Source: Pseudomonadota bacterium
GTDB taxonomy: Bacteria; Pseudomonadota; Gammaproteobacteria; Xanthomonadales; Xanthomonadaceae
Assembly: GCA_019348095.1 (NCBI GenBank)
Contig: JAHWKC010000047.1
Coordinates: forward strand, 1-11,822
Length of the DNA: 11,822 bases
Direction of reading: 5' to 3'
Each line of letters starts with the position of its first letter. Position 1 is the first letter of the stretch. The notes under the pieces were generated by a model. The model ran no database searches, was not told the origin of the DNA, and worked only from the letters and a program-made list of their open reading frames with translations. Shown in pieces: positions 6,005 through 11,822 of this stretch. Made by a program: the position numbers and the translations under genes.

Positions 6005-7519
6005 ATGACCGACAACTTCACCCAGGCCGAGCTCGACAAGTTCGGCGCGCTCGCCCACCGCTGGTGGGATCCGCAAGGGCCGCAGAAGGCGCTGCACGCG
6101 CTGAACCCGCCGCGGCTGGCCTACGTCGCACAGCGCGTGCCGCTGCAAGGCGCGCGGGTGCTGGACGTTGGCTGCGGCGGGGGACTGCTCAGCGAGGCAC
6201 TGGCGGGCGAGGGCGCGCAGGTCAGCGCGATCGATCTGGCGCCGGAACTGGTCAAGGTCGCCCGGCTGCACGGACTGGAGACCGATGTCGAGGTCGACTA
6301 CCGGCTGCAGTCGGTGGAATCGCTGGCGGCGGAGATGCCGGCGGCCTTCGACGCGATTACCTGCATGGAGATGCTCGAACACGTGCCCGACCCCGGCGCG
6401 ATCATCGATGCCTGCGCCACGTTGCTGAAGCCGGGCGGCAAGCTGTTCCTGTCGACCCTCAACCGCACTCCGGCGGCCTTCGCCCTGGCGATCGTCGGCG
6501 CCGAGTACATCGCCCGCCTGCTGCCCAAGGGCACCCACCAGTACCGCGATTTCATCAAGCCCTCCGAGCTGGCCGCGTGGCTGCGCGCGGCCGGCTTGCG
6601 GCTGGAGGACGTCAGCGGCCTGATGTACGAGCCGTGGCGCAATGCAGCGCGGCTGACCTCACGCACCGAGGTGAATTATCTGGCGTGTGCGGTGAAGCCG
6701 GAGCGGAGAAGTAGGGAATGGGAAGGGGGGAACGGTGAACGGGGAGCAGGGAACTTGGCCTTACTCGAGCCCCGAGTCCCGCACCCGCACCCCGCACCCC
6801 GCACCCCGCACCCCGCACCAATGAGCGAGCCCCAACGCATGACCTTTCCCAAAGCGGTGCTGTTCGACCTGGACGGCACCCTGCTCGACAGCGCGCCCGA
6901 CATGCTCGCCGCGATCAATTGCATGCGCGCCGACCGTGGCACGCCGCCGATGATCCTGGCCGAGTTGCGGCCCCACGTGTCCAAGGGCGCGCGGGCGATG
7001 CTCGGTGCGGCGTTTCCCCAGGCCGATGCGGCCGAGCGCGAGGCCTGGGTGCCGGCGTTCCTGGACTGCTATGAGCGTGAACTGGGCCGCCACGGTGGGC
7101 CGTTCGAGGGCATCGACACCCTGCTGGCGCGGCTGGAGGCCGCCGGTTGCGTCTGGGGCATCGTCACCAACAAGCCCGAATACCTGGCCAGCCAGCTGCT
7201 GCCGCTGCTGGGCTGGCAGAGCCGCTGCGCGGTGCTGATCGGCGGTGACACCCTGGCGCGCCGCAAGCCGGACCCGCTGCCGTTGACGGTCGCGGCCGAA
7301 CGTATCGGCATACCGCCGGGGGACTGCATCTATGTCGGCGACGACGAGCGCGATATCGTCGCAGCGCGCGGTGCCGGCATGCCTTCGGTGGTCGCGCTGT
7401 GGGGATACCGGTTGAGCGAGGACGACCCGTTCGCGTGGAGGGGCGATGTGCTGATCGATGCGCCGGAAGACCTGCTCGATCCAGAGCGTTGGCCGTGCCG
7501 GCCTTCGATCGGTACCTAG
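6005..7519 (+). CDS. ubiG: UbiG O-methyltransferase read in frame into MupP phosphatase (504-residue fused frame)
   Basis: Residues 1-232 are a complete UbiG: SAM-binding motif [13 protein letters not shown] (52-64), acidic motif II near ID77, [13 protein letters not shown] (118-130), LLKPGG (140-145), the [11 protein letters not shown] loop, and the final strand [11 protein letters not shown]. UbiG catalyses both O-methylations of ubiquinone biosynthesis. Family members normally stop about here. Instead the frame stays open through a Gly/Arg-rich then Pro/His-rich linker (233-272) coded by low-complexity DNA, and continues into a full HAD phosphatase (273-504). A TAG at 6712-6714, just after the UbiG domain, lies one frame away, so a small indel may have removed the original stop. 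Whether a 504-residue protein is made, or UbiG and MupP separately, cannot be decided from sequence. The UbiG part covers about 6005-6700. Confidence 0.85.
   Translation: MTDNFTQAELDKFGALAHRWWDPQGPQKALHALNPPRLAYVAQRVPLQGARVLDVGCGGGLLSEALAGEGAQVSAIDLAPELVKVARLHGLETDVEVDYRLQSVESLAAEMPAAFDAITCMEMLEHVPDPGAIIDACATLLKPGGKLFLSTLNRTPAAFALAIVGAEYIARLLPKGTHQYRDFIKPSELAAWLRAAGLRLEDVSGLMYEPWRNAARLTSRTEVNYLACAVKPERRSREWEGGNGERGAGNLALLEPRVPHPHPAPRTPHPAPMSEPQRMTFPKAVLFDLDGTLLDSAPDMLAAINCMRADRGTPPMILAELRPHVSKGARAMLGAAFPQADAAEREAWVPAFLDCYERELGRHGGPFEGIDTLLARLEAAGCVWGIVTNKPEYLASQLLPLLGWQSRCAVLIGGDTLARRKPDPLPLTVAAERIGIPPGDCIYVGDDERDIVAARGAGMPSVVALWGYRLSEDDPFAWRGDVLIDAPEDLLDPERWPCRPSIGT
6778..6817. repeat. Heptanucleotide tandem repeat (CCCCGCA) in the ubiG-mupP linker
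   Basis: Four perfect CCCCGCA units (6790-6817) are preceded by two six-base CCCGCA units (6778-6789). The tract is translated as a Pro/His/Arg-rich stretch in the open ubiG-mupP frame. Seven is not a multiple of three, so gain or loss of one unit would shift the frame ahead of mupP. The tract ends three bases before ATG 6821. Confidence 0.9.
6821..7519 (+). CDS. mupP: MupP: HAD-family MurNAc-6-phosphate phosphatase (as separate gene)
   Basis: If translated on its own, this gives 232 residues from ATG 6821 or 226 from ATG 6839. HAD motifs: [16 protein letters not shown] (nucleophile and acid Asp of DLDGT); [29 protein letters not shown]. The cap carries [10 protein letters not shown] and VSKGARAML, which I associate with MupP rather than with phosphoglycolate phosphatase Gph. 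In Pseudomonas, MupP dephosphorylates N-acetylmuramic acid 6-phosphate in the anhydromuropeptide recycling route that leads to UDP-MurNAc (with AmgK and MurU, not seen here). Position directly after ubiG is the same as PA3171-PA3172. Neither ATG has a good Shine-Dalgarno: the bases before 6821 are the C-rich repeat, which favours coupling to, or fusion with, ubiG. ATG 6839 is the more family-like start. Stop TAG is at 7517-7519. Confidence 0.8.
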   Translation: MSEPQRMTFPKAVLFDLDGTLLDSAPDMLAAINCMRADRGTPPMILAELRPHVSKGARAMLGAAFPQADAAEREAWVPAFLDCYERELGRHGGPFEGIDTLLARLEAAGCVWGIVTNKPEYLASQLLPLLGWQSRCAVLIGGDTLARRKPDPLPLTVAAERIGIPPGDCIYVGDDERDIVAARGAGMPSVVALWGYRLSEDDPFAWRGDVLIDAPEDLLDPERWPCRPSIGT

Positions 7520-7549
7520 ACGGTGCACCCCCCCCACGATAGGCAGGCG

Positions 7550-8260
7550 ATGAACGACCCCGATGCTCTTGCAAGTTTCATCGACAAGTGGCGCCAGCGC
7601 TGGCCGGAATGGACGGTCGTCGAAGTGTTCGTGCCGCCTGCGCAGCGCGACCTGGCGTTGGCCTGGGGCGCGCTGCAGCAGGAACTCACCGATGCGGCCT
7701 GGGGCGGCACCGATCCGCGCCCGGGCGAGGCCAAGCTGGCGTGGTGGCAGGAGGAACTGAGCGGCTGGGGGCGTGGCGTGCGCCGGCACCCGCTGGGCTT
7801 CGTCCTGCAGCGCCAGCCGGCACCATGGGCCAGTCTGGCGGGCGGCCTGCCGGCGCTGCAGGCGGCCCGTGAGCGGGCGCGCGATGCCGACGAGGTGTTC
7901 GCAACCGTGGATCCCTTCGCCCACGCGGTCGCCGGGATCGATGCTCGGTTGTTCGGCGCCGACGATGCAGTTGCGCCGGGCGATGCGGAGCTGGTGAGCG
8001 CCACGCTGCTGCAGGCGCGATTCGCCCACGCCGGTGACGGGGATCTGCCGCTCAGCGTGATCACGTGTGCCGGCGAGGGCGATTCGCGCGCGCTCTGGGC
8101 GGCGCAACTGCGTCGGCGTTGGCCGGATGCGGCCGGCGCGCCACGGGTGCGCCGCTTGTGGGCGGCCCTGGCGCGCGCGCGACTGGAGCGGAGCGATGCG
8201 GCACGGCCGCTATCGCACTGGACCGCATTGCGCGCGGCGTGGCGCGCCGCACGGGGGTAG
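7550..8260 (+). CDS. Degenerate squalene/phytoene synthase-family protein
   Basis: A 236-residue soluble alpha-helical protein. RDLALAWGALQQEL followed by KLAWWQEELSGWGRG and RHPLGFVLQ matches the pattern of trans-isoprenyl diphosphate synthases of the squalene/phytoene type (the W..EL...HP region). The first DxxxD substrate-binding motif is not in its expected place and no second DxxxD is clear, so catalysis is doubtful. Related Xanthomonadaceae carry short proteins of this kind annotated only as phytoene/squalene synthase family. A GTG at 7523 could extend it by nine residues through an eight-C run (7528-7535). The ATG at 7550, behind AGGCAGG (7541-7547), is the better start. It begins 31 bases after mupP and probably shares its transcript. 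Function unknown: it might be a non-catalytic subunit or a drifted enzyme. Confidence 0.65.
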   Translation: MNDPDALASFIDKWRQRWPEWTVVEVFVPPAQRDLALAWGALQQELTDAAWGGTDPRPGEAKLAWWQEELSGWGRGVRRHPLGFVLQRQPAPWASLAGGLPALQAARERARDADEVFATVDPFAHAVAGIDARLFGADDAVAPGDAELVSATLLQARFAHAGDGDLPLSVITCAGEGDSRALWAAQLRRRWPDAAGAPRVRRLWAALARARLERSDAARPLSHWTALRAAWRAARG

Positions 8261-8282
8261 GGCAGGGATCGCCTGGCCCGGC

Positions 8283-8310
8283 GTAGGGTGGGCACGTCTT
8301 CTGTGCCCAC
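8283..8310. repeat. GTAG-headed hairpin (GTGGGCAC family)
   Basis: GTAG (8283-8286), then arms GTGGGCAC (8288-8295) and GTGCCCAC (8303-8310) around a seven-base loop. It lies 22 bases after the preceding stop codon. A partial second copy (CACGTCTTGTGCCCAT, 8359-8374) repeats its right half in direct orientation. There is no T-run, so it is listed as a repeat and not a terminator. The rest of 8261-8523 shows no convincing gene. Confidence 0.7.
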
Positions 8311-8475
8311 GATATGTCCGGCGACCGGGCAAGCTGGACACGAGAAAGCACGGTCAGCCACGTCTTGTGCCCATCATGCTCGCGGCCGCAAAGTCGGGCA
8401 CACACGGCCTGCCCCCCGCACAGGCCGCGTAACGCAGCGTTTCGCCTGCTGGCGAAGCCCAAGAGCGCGGCCCGG

Positions 8476-8481
8476 TAGAAT
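8476..8481 (+). promoter_or_regulatory. -10 element candidate for folE2
   Basis: TAGAAT in the context CCGGTAGAATGG, the same GGTAGA context as the -10 of ubiG (5991-5998). No good -35 lies 16-18 bases upstream. It sits 42 bases before the folE2 GTG. Confidence 0.4.
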
Positions 8482-8485
8482 GGCC

Positions 8486-8527
8486 ATGTTGCGATCGCCC
8501 GCGCTGCCCTTATCTCTATTGCCGTGA
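8486..8527 (+). other. Possible 13-codon upstream reading frame overlapping the folE2 start
   Basis: ATG 8486 opens MLRSPALPLSLLP and stops at TGA 8525-8527. The stop overlaps the folE2 GTG (8524-8526) as GTGA. The ATG lies only four bases after the TAGAAT element, perhaps too close to be inside the transcript. No Shine-Dalgarno precedes it. Coding is unproven. Confidence 0.15.
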
Positions 8528-9456
8528 CCCATCCCCTCGCTCCCCGCCAAATGCCCGACGTGGCCTTCGATGCCGCCGCCGCGGCGCGCCCGCTCGACTG
8601 GGTCGGGATGGCCAACATCGCGCTGCCGCTGCGGATCGCATCGGCCGGCGGCGAGTCGCTGCAGGTTCCGGCTTCGGTCGATGTATCGGTCGACCTGGCC
8701 GACGCCGGCGCGCGCGGCATCCACATGTCGCGGCTGTACCTGCAGCTGCAGCATGCCTTCGCCAGCGAGCCGATCACGCCCGCGGGCCTGCGCCGGATCC
8801 TGCAGTCGCTGATCGATTCGCAGGCAGGGCTCTCCTCGCAGGCCCGCCTGGCGCTACGCTACGACCAGATGCTGCTGCGCCCCGCCCTGGCCAGCGGCAA
8901 CGCGGGCTGGAAGCGCTACCCGGTCGAGATCGATGCGAGCCTCGCGGAGGGCCACCTGCGGCTGGCGCTGCGGTTTTCGGTCGAGTACTCCAGCACCTGT
9001 CCGGCGTCGGCCGCGCTGTCGCGGCAGATCAATGCCGAGCGTTTCGGCGAGGACTTCGCCGGCGCGTGGCCGCTGTCGACCGGCGTGGTCAGCGACTGGC
9101 TCGCCTCCGAGCGTGGCCTGGCCGCGACGCCGCATGCGCAGCGCAGCCGCGCCGACGTGCGCGTCGAGCTGCGGCCGCAGTTCGACGAATTGCCGCTGAC
9201 GGCGCTGATCGACGCCCTCGAGCACGCGCTCGGGACCCCGGTGCAGACCGCGGTCAAGCGCGAGGACGAGCAGGCCTTCGCCCGCCTCAACGCCGCCAAC
9301 CTGATGTTCTGCGAGGACGCCGCGCGGCGTGTCGCCGCGGTGCTGTCGAGCGATCCGCGGATCGAACGCTTCGCCGCCGACGTCGAGCACTACGAAAGCC
9401 TGCACCCGCACGATGCGGTGGCGACGGTCAGCGGCACCGGCCCCGCCCACGGCTGA
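8524..9456 (+). CDS. folE2: GTP cyclohydrolase FolE2 (type IB)
   Basis: A 310-residue protein of the FolE2/MptA family, which converts GTP to 7,8-dihydroneopterin triphosphate, the first step of tetrahydrofolate synthesis. Signatures in order: LDWVGMANIALPL (24-36), VSVDLADAGARGIHMSRLY (54-72), the SSTCPASAALSRQ segment with the conserved metal/active-site cysteine C159, and the closing region NLMFCEDAARR with HYESLHPHDA. FolE2 is structurally unrelated to the common FolE and is often induced under zinc limitation in genomes that also carry folE; I see no convincing Zur palindrome upstream, so it may be the housekeeping enzyme here. The start is uncertain: GTG 8524 or ATG 8551 (MPDVAFDAAAA). 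Neither has a clear Shine-Dalgarno. The next gene starts 118 bases after the stop. Confidence 0.93.
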   Translation: MTHPLAPRQMPDVAFDAAAAARPLDWVGMANIALPLRIASAGGESLQVPASVDVSVDLADAGARGIHMSRLYLQLQHAFASEPITPAGLRRILQSLIDSQAGLSSQARLALRYDQMLLRPALASGNAGWKRYPVEIDASLAEGHLRLALRFSVEYSSTCPASAALSRQINAERFGEDFAGAWPLSTGVVSDWLASERGLAATPHAQRSRADVRVELRPQFDELPLTALIDALEHALGTPVQTAVKREDEQAFARLNAANLMFCEDAARRVAAVLSSDPRIERFAADVEHYESLHPHDAVATVSGTGPAHG

Positions 9457-9538
9457 TCACCCGGCTGGCCGCGGGTCTGCCCGACGGACGGTTGATTGGG
9501 AGTTCTGTGCTGCGGGTCACACCCAGGCGGCGTTCAGC

Positions 9539-9544
9539 TATGCT
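9539..9544 (+). promoter_or_regulatory. -10 candidate for the membrane GGDEF chimera
   Basis: TATGCT (4 of 6 to TATAAT), 30 bases before ATG 9575, in the 118-base gap after folE2. The -35 region (GTCACA, 9516-9521) is poor. A low-confidence call, but it is the best A/T-rich hexamer in the gap. Confidence 0.27.
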
Positions 9545-9574
9545 CTGGACCGGGCACGGAAACCGGATCGGGTT

Positions 9575-11596
9575 ATGGGGAGACCCTTGCGTCGGTGGTG
9601 GCGGGCATTCGCACTGCTGGCCGTGATGTCGTTGCCGCTCGGATCGGCGGGCATGTTGGCGAGCGTGTCGGCGGGCGTGCCGGCAAGCGGATATGCAAGC
9701 AAGTCGGCCCATGTGGAGCCGGTGTTCACCATCGCCCGGCTTGATGCCGATCCGGTGCCCGCGCGCGTGCTTGCGGGTGAATTCAACGAGCAGTTCGTCA
9801 CGGGCACGCCTGCCGACAGGATCGACGGGGCCGGCCGCACCGCGCGCTGGTGGCGCCTTACGGCGCTGCAACCCGTGCCAGCGGAGGCCATGCCGCATCT
9901 TGTCCTGCATTCTCCGCATCTGGCGCGGGTCGAGGTCTGGGCTCCGGGCGAGGTCATTCCGCAGCGCAGCGCGCTGATGGGGCCCGACGCCAACGACCGC
10001 TTTTCCACGCGCGCGCTGCTGATCCCGCTGGATGGCCTGGCCGCAGGCGAGCACATCCACCTCCGCCTCGCCACCAGCACGCCCCGGCCGATCCGCATCT
10101 CGATCGACCCGTTGGCGCAGGTGCATCGCGAGGACCTGAAGTATGCCGCCCTGCGTGCCGCAGTACTGACCACGCTGCTGGTGCTGGCGATTCTTGCGTT
10201 CGGATTCTGGGTGGCCATCGGCGAGCACAGTTACGGCTTCCTGATGCTGACCCTGCTTTCGCAGCTCTGCTACATGGTCAGCATCGGCGGCGAGCTGCGC
10301 GTGCTGCCGGTGATCGCCGAACTGCTTGGCACCGATCCGCGGATCAGCCGCCTGTTCGCGCTGGGTGCGTTGATCACCAGCGTGGCGTTCCTCGGGCGAT
10401 ACCTGGAACTCGGCGACCGTCAGCCGCGGCTGCACAGGCTGCTGAAGCACTGCAACATCGCCGCCGCGGTGCTGGTGGTGCTGACCTTGATCTCGGTTTC
10501 CGGCGTCGTGCCGCTGCTGTTCAACTTGTTGGCCCTGTTGGTGGGTGCGCTGCTGTTCGGCGGCGGCGTGCACGGGGCGATGCGGGGCCAGCGCGCCGCC
10601 TGGTTCGTGGTGGTGGCCTGGCTGCCGCTGCTGGCGCTGGTGAGCCTGCGCCTTGGTGAGCGGATGGGGCTGTGGCTCAACCCGGCCTGGGTCGACTACG
10701 CGTTCCCATCGGGCCTGGCGATCGCCGCGCTGGCGCTGACTGTAGGCCTGGCCGACAAGATGCAGCAACTGCGGCGCGACCGCGACCAGGCCAGCCGGAT
10801 GGCGTCCTACGACACCCTGACCGGGGCGACCTCGCGCAGCGTGATCGAGCAGCACCTCAAAGGCGCGGTCGCCGACGCCCACCGGCTGGACCGGCCGCTG
10901 TCGGTGGTGTTCTTCGACATCGACCGGTTCAAGCAGATCAATGACGTGTACGGCCATCGCGTCGGCGACCAATGCCTGCGCATCATTGCGATGCGCACCC
11001 GCAACCGGCTGCGCACCTACGACCAGATGGGGCGCTTCGGCGGCGACGAGATGATCGTGGTGCTCCCCGACACCGACCTGGCCGAAGCGGTCGCGCGCTA
11101 CGCATTCAAGCTGATGGCCTACAAGGACGAGTACGAGGTCGCGCGGCTGTACACCAGCGGCGAGTTCCGGCGACAGGTGGAGCAGCAGTTCGAAGGCGAC
11201 TACAAGCTCAGGTTCCACCTCGCCCCGCCGCTGCTGGCCAAAAAGGACGCGCAGGGGCGGCTGGTCAAGCGCGAGTTCGGGCCGTGGCTGTTCACCGCGT
11301 TCAAGCTGGTGGCGAAGCTGAAGTTCCTGCGCGGCGGCCCGCTGGACGTGTTCGGCTACACCGAAGAGCGCCGGAGCGAGCGGCAGCTGATCGAGGCGTA
11401 CTTCGGCACCATCGAGGGGCTGCTCGGCACGCTGGACCGCGGCAACGTGGACCTGGCGGTTCAGATCGCCAGCATCCCCGAACACATCCGCGGCTTCGGG
11501 TACGTCAAGCACGCGCACCTGGAGCGGGCCAGGGCGCGCGAGGCCGAGTTGCTCGCGCAATGGCGCAATCCGCTGCGGCTGGTGCAGGTGGCCTGA
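9575..11596 (+). CDS. Chimeric protein: 7TM-DISM sensor plus truncated GGDEF joined to the C-terminus of indolepyruvate ferredoxin oxidoreductase
   Basis: 673 residues from ATG 9575; the frame is open back into folE2 but without a credible start. Order: signal-like N-terminus (RRWWRAFALLAVM), periplasmic 7TM-DISM-type sensor domain (~48-185), seven membrane helices (~190-400; first LRAAVLTTLLVLAILAFGFW), then a GGDEF domain from DTLTGATSR (~412). FFDIDRFKQINDVYGH is intact, the inhibitory site RTYD is present, and the loop reads GGDEM (489-493). After VVLPDTDLAEAVAR (to ~508) the GGDEF fold stops about 70 residues early. From ~504-509 the protein is the extreme C-terminus of the long single-chain indolepyruvate:ferredoxin oxidoreductase: FKLMAYKDEYEVARLYTSG, LRFHLAPPLLAKKD, FGPWLFTAFKLVAKLKFLRG, then IPEHIRGFGYVKHAHL and AREAELLAQWR. 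This tail corresponds to the IOR C-terminal domain (I believe DUF6537). Both activities are probably lost: the cyclase domain is incomplete and IOR lacks its TPP, iron-sulfur and gamma parts. It may be a deletion fusion or a misassembly. Confidence 0.85.
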   Translation: MGRPLRRWWRAFALLAVMSLPLGSAGMLASVSAGVPASGYASKSAHVEPVFTIARLDADPVPARVLAGEFNEQFVTGTPADRIDGAGRTARWWRLTALQPVPAEAMPHLVLHSPHLARVEVWAPGEVIPQRSALMGPDANDRFSTRALLIPLDGLAAGEHIHLRLATSTPRPIRISIDPLAQVHREDLKYAALRAAVLTTLLVLAILAFGFWVAIGEHSYGFLMLTLLSQLCYMVSIGGELRVLPVIAELLGTDPRISRLFALGALITSVAFLGRYLELGDRQPRLHRLLKHCNIAAAVLVVLTLISVSGVVPLLFNLLALLVGALLFGGGVHGAMRGQRAAWFVVVAWLPLLALVSLRLGERMGLWLNPAWVDYAFPSGLAIAALALTVGLADKMQQLRRDRDQASRMASYDTLTGATSRSVIEQHLKGAVADAHRLDRPLSVVFFDIDRFKQINDVYGHRVGDQCLRIIAMRTRNRLRTYDQMGRFGGDEMIVVLPDTDLAEAVARYAFKLMAYKDEYEVARLYTSGEFRRQVEQQFEGDYKLRFHLAPPLLAKKDAQGRLVKREFGPWLFTAFKLVAKLKFLRGGPLDVFGYTEERRSERQLIEAYFGTIEGLLGTLDRGNVDLAVQIASIPEHIRGFGYVKHAHLERARAREAELLAQWRNPLRLVQVA

Positions 11597-11603
11597 TTGC
11601 GGC

Positions 11604-11621
11604 AGCCGAGCAAGCTCGGCG
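11604..11621. repeat. Single GCCGAGC palindrome just after the chimeric gene
   Basis: GCCGAGCAAGCTCGGC (11605-11620), the same 16-base core as the copies at 251-266, 348-363 and 11786-11801. It starts 8 bases after the stop codon and has no recognisable GTAG head; its flanks A/G are no longer complementary. It may protect the 3' end of the transcript. Confidence 0.7.
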
Positions 11622-11632
11622 ACGCGCCTTCT

Positions 11633-11726
11633 GTAGGAGCGCCCATGGGCGACCGTACTCCGCTTGCTTCGCCTGTACCGGTTTCGGGTCGCGCCCATGT
11701 CGTGATCAAGCATGGGGCGCTCCTGC
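11633..11726. repeat. Inverted pair of GTAG palindromes (GGAGCGCCCATGGGCG family)
   Basis: Left copy: GTAG (11633-11636), then the perfect palindrome CGCCCATGGGCG (11640-11651) and ACC. Right copy, inverted: GGTCGCGCCCATG (11688-11700), then CATGGGGCGCTCCTGC (11711-11726), whose head reads GCAG. The layout is the same as a REP doublet but belongs to a different sequence family from the elements beside it. Confidence 0.7.
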
Positions 11727-11740
11727 AAATGCACGCCGTT

Positions 11741-11806
11741 CTAGAGCGGAGCTTGCTCCGCTGCCTCGAGCGTTGCCGCAGCGCAGCCGAGCAAGCTCGG
11801 CTCTAC
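11741..11806. repeat. Inverted pair of GTAG palindromes with compensatory changes
   Basis: Left copy: CTAG (11741-11744), then AGCGGAGCTTGCTCCGCT (11745-11762). Right copy, on the minus strand: GTAG (11806-11803), then AGCCGAGCTTGCTCGGCT (11802-11785), identical to the copy at 250-267. The left copy has G/C swapped to C/G at one stem pair, so pairing is kept. The right edge of the window follows with no gene start visible. Confidence 0.78.
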
Positions 11807-11822
11807 GGCGGACTGGCGATCA

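Noticed and set aside
4505..6538. A 677-codon open frame on the minus strand opposite mtaD and ubiG
   Set aside because: It is a GC-rich mirror of two well-identified genes; the product is rich in R, G, H and Q, shows no known domain and has no ribosome site.
7528..7535. An eight-C tract as a phase-variation switch for the squalene-synthase-like gene
   Set aside because: It lies between mupP and the preferred ATG 7550, outside coding sequence unless the weak GTG 7523 is used.
8440..8523. A Zur operator before folE2
   Set aside because: No A/T-rich palindrome of the GTTATxxTATAAC type is present; the region is GC-rich and asymmetric apart from a small TTCGCC/GGCGAA hairpin.
9329..9574. Upstream extension of the chimera frame into folE2 (82 more codons)
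   Set aside because: The extension lies mostly within folE2 coding sequence, shows no domain, and would place the signal-like N-terminus in the middle of the protein; ATG 9575 fits better.
9428..11734. A 768-codon open frame on the minus strand opposite the sensor chimera
   Set aside because: Same reason: it is the antisense of a clear coding region, with a Q/H/R-rich product lacking recognisable motifs and running into repeats at both ends.

Overview
This is a GC-rich chromosomal window, probably from the Xanthomonadaceae/Lysobacteraceae (Xanthomonas, Stenotrophomonas, Luteimonas and Lysobacter group). The evidence is the set of neighbours (a FimX-type c-di-GMP protein, an efp/epmB pair, mtaD-ubiG-mupP, FolE2) and the many short GTAG-headed palindromes of the Stenotrophomonas 'SMAG'/REP type in nearly every spacer. 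I see no rRNA, tRNA, CRISPR array, prophage or complete insertion sequence.

Layout. Positions 1-193 are the 3' end of htpX (+), followed by a perfect bidirectional hairpin terminator. Positions 365-3601 are on the minus strand: epmB is transcribed first (3601 to 2585), then fimX (2443 to 365). Divergent from epmB is efp (3744-4310), the substrate of EpmB. After efp come 72-bp tandem units carrying palindromes. Positions 4571-8260 hold a plus-strand run: mtaD (an MTA/SAH deaminase-type amidohydrolase), ubiG, mupP (an HAD phosphatase of the MurNAc-6-phosphate recycling type) and a small degenerate squalene/phytoene-synthase relative. ubiG and mupP share one uninterrupted reading frame across a low-complexity linker. 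folE2 (GTP cyclohydrolase IB) follows at 8524-9456.

The most unusual gene is at 9575-11596. Its first three quarters are a 7TM-DISM membrane sensor plus the first half of a GGDEF domain with an intact I-site and a GGDEM loop. Shortly after that loop it switches, in frame, to the last ~160 residues of a long-form indolepyruvate:ferredoxin oxidoreductase. The switch falls on a short stretch (EAVAR) that both parent families could share. It is either a deletion fusion that destroyed two genes or an assembly misjoin.

Functional themes: EF-P synthesis and modification (efp, epmB); SAM-linked metabolism (mtaD salvages SAM by-products, UbiG uses SAM); cell-wall recycling (mupP); folate precursor synthesis (folE2); c-di-GMP signalling (a degenerate FimX effector and a broken diguanylate cyclase). 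Repeats from at least five palindrome families fill the spacers. One GTAG element supplies the fimX stop codon.
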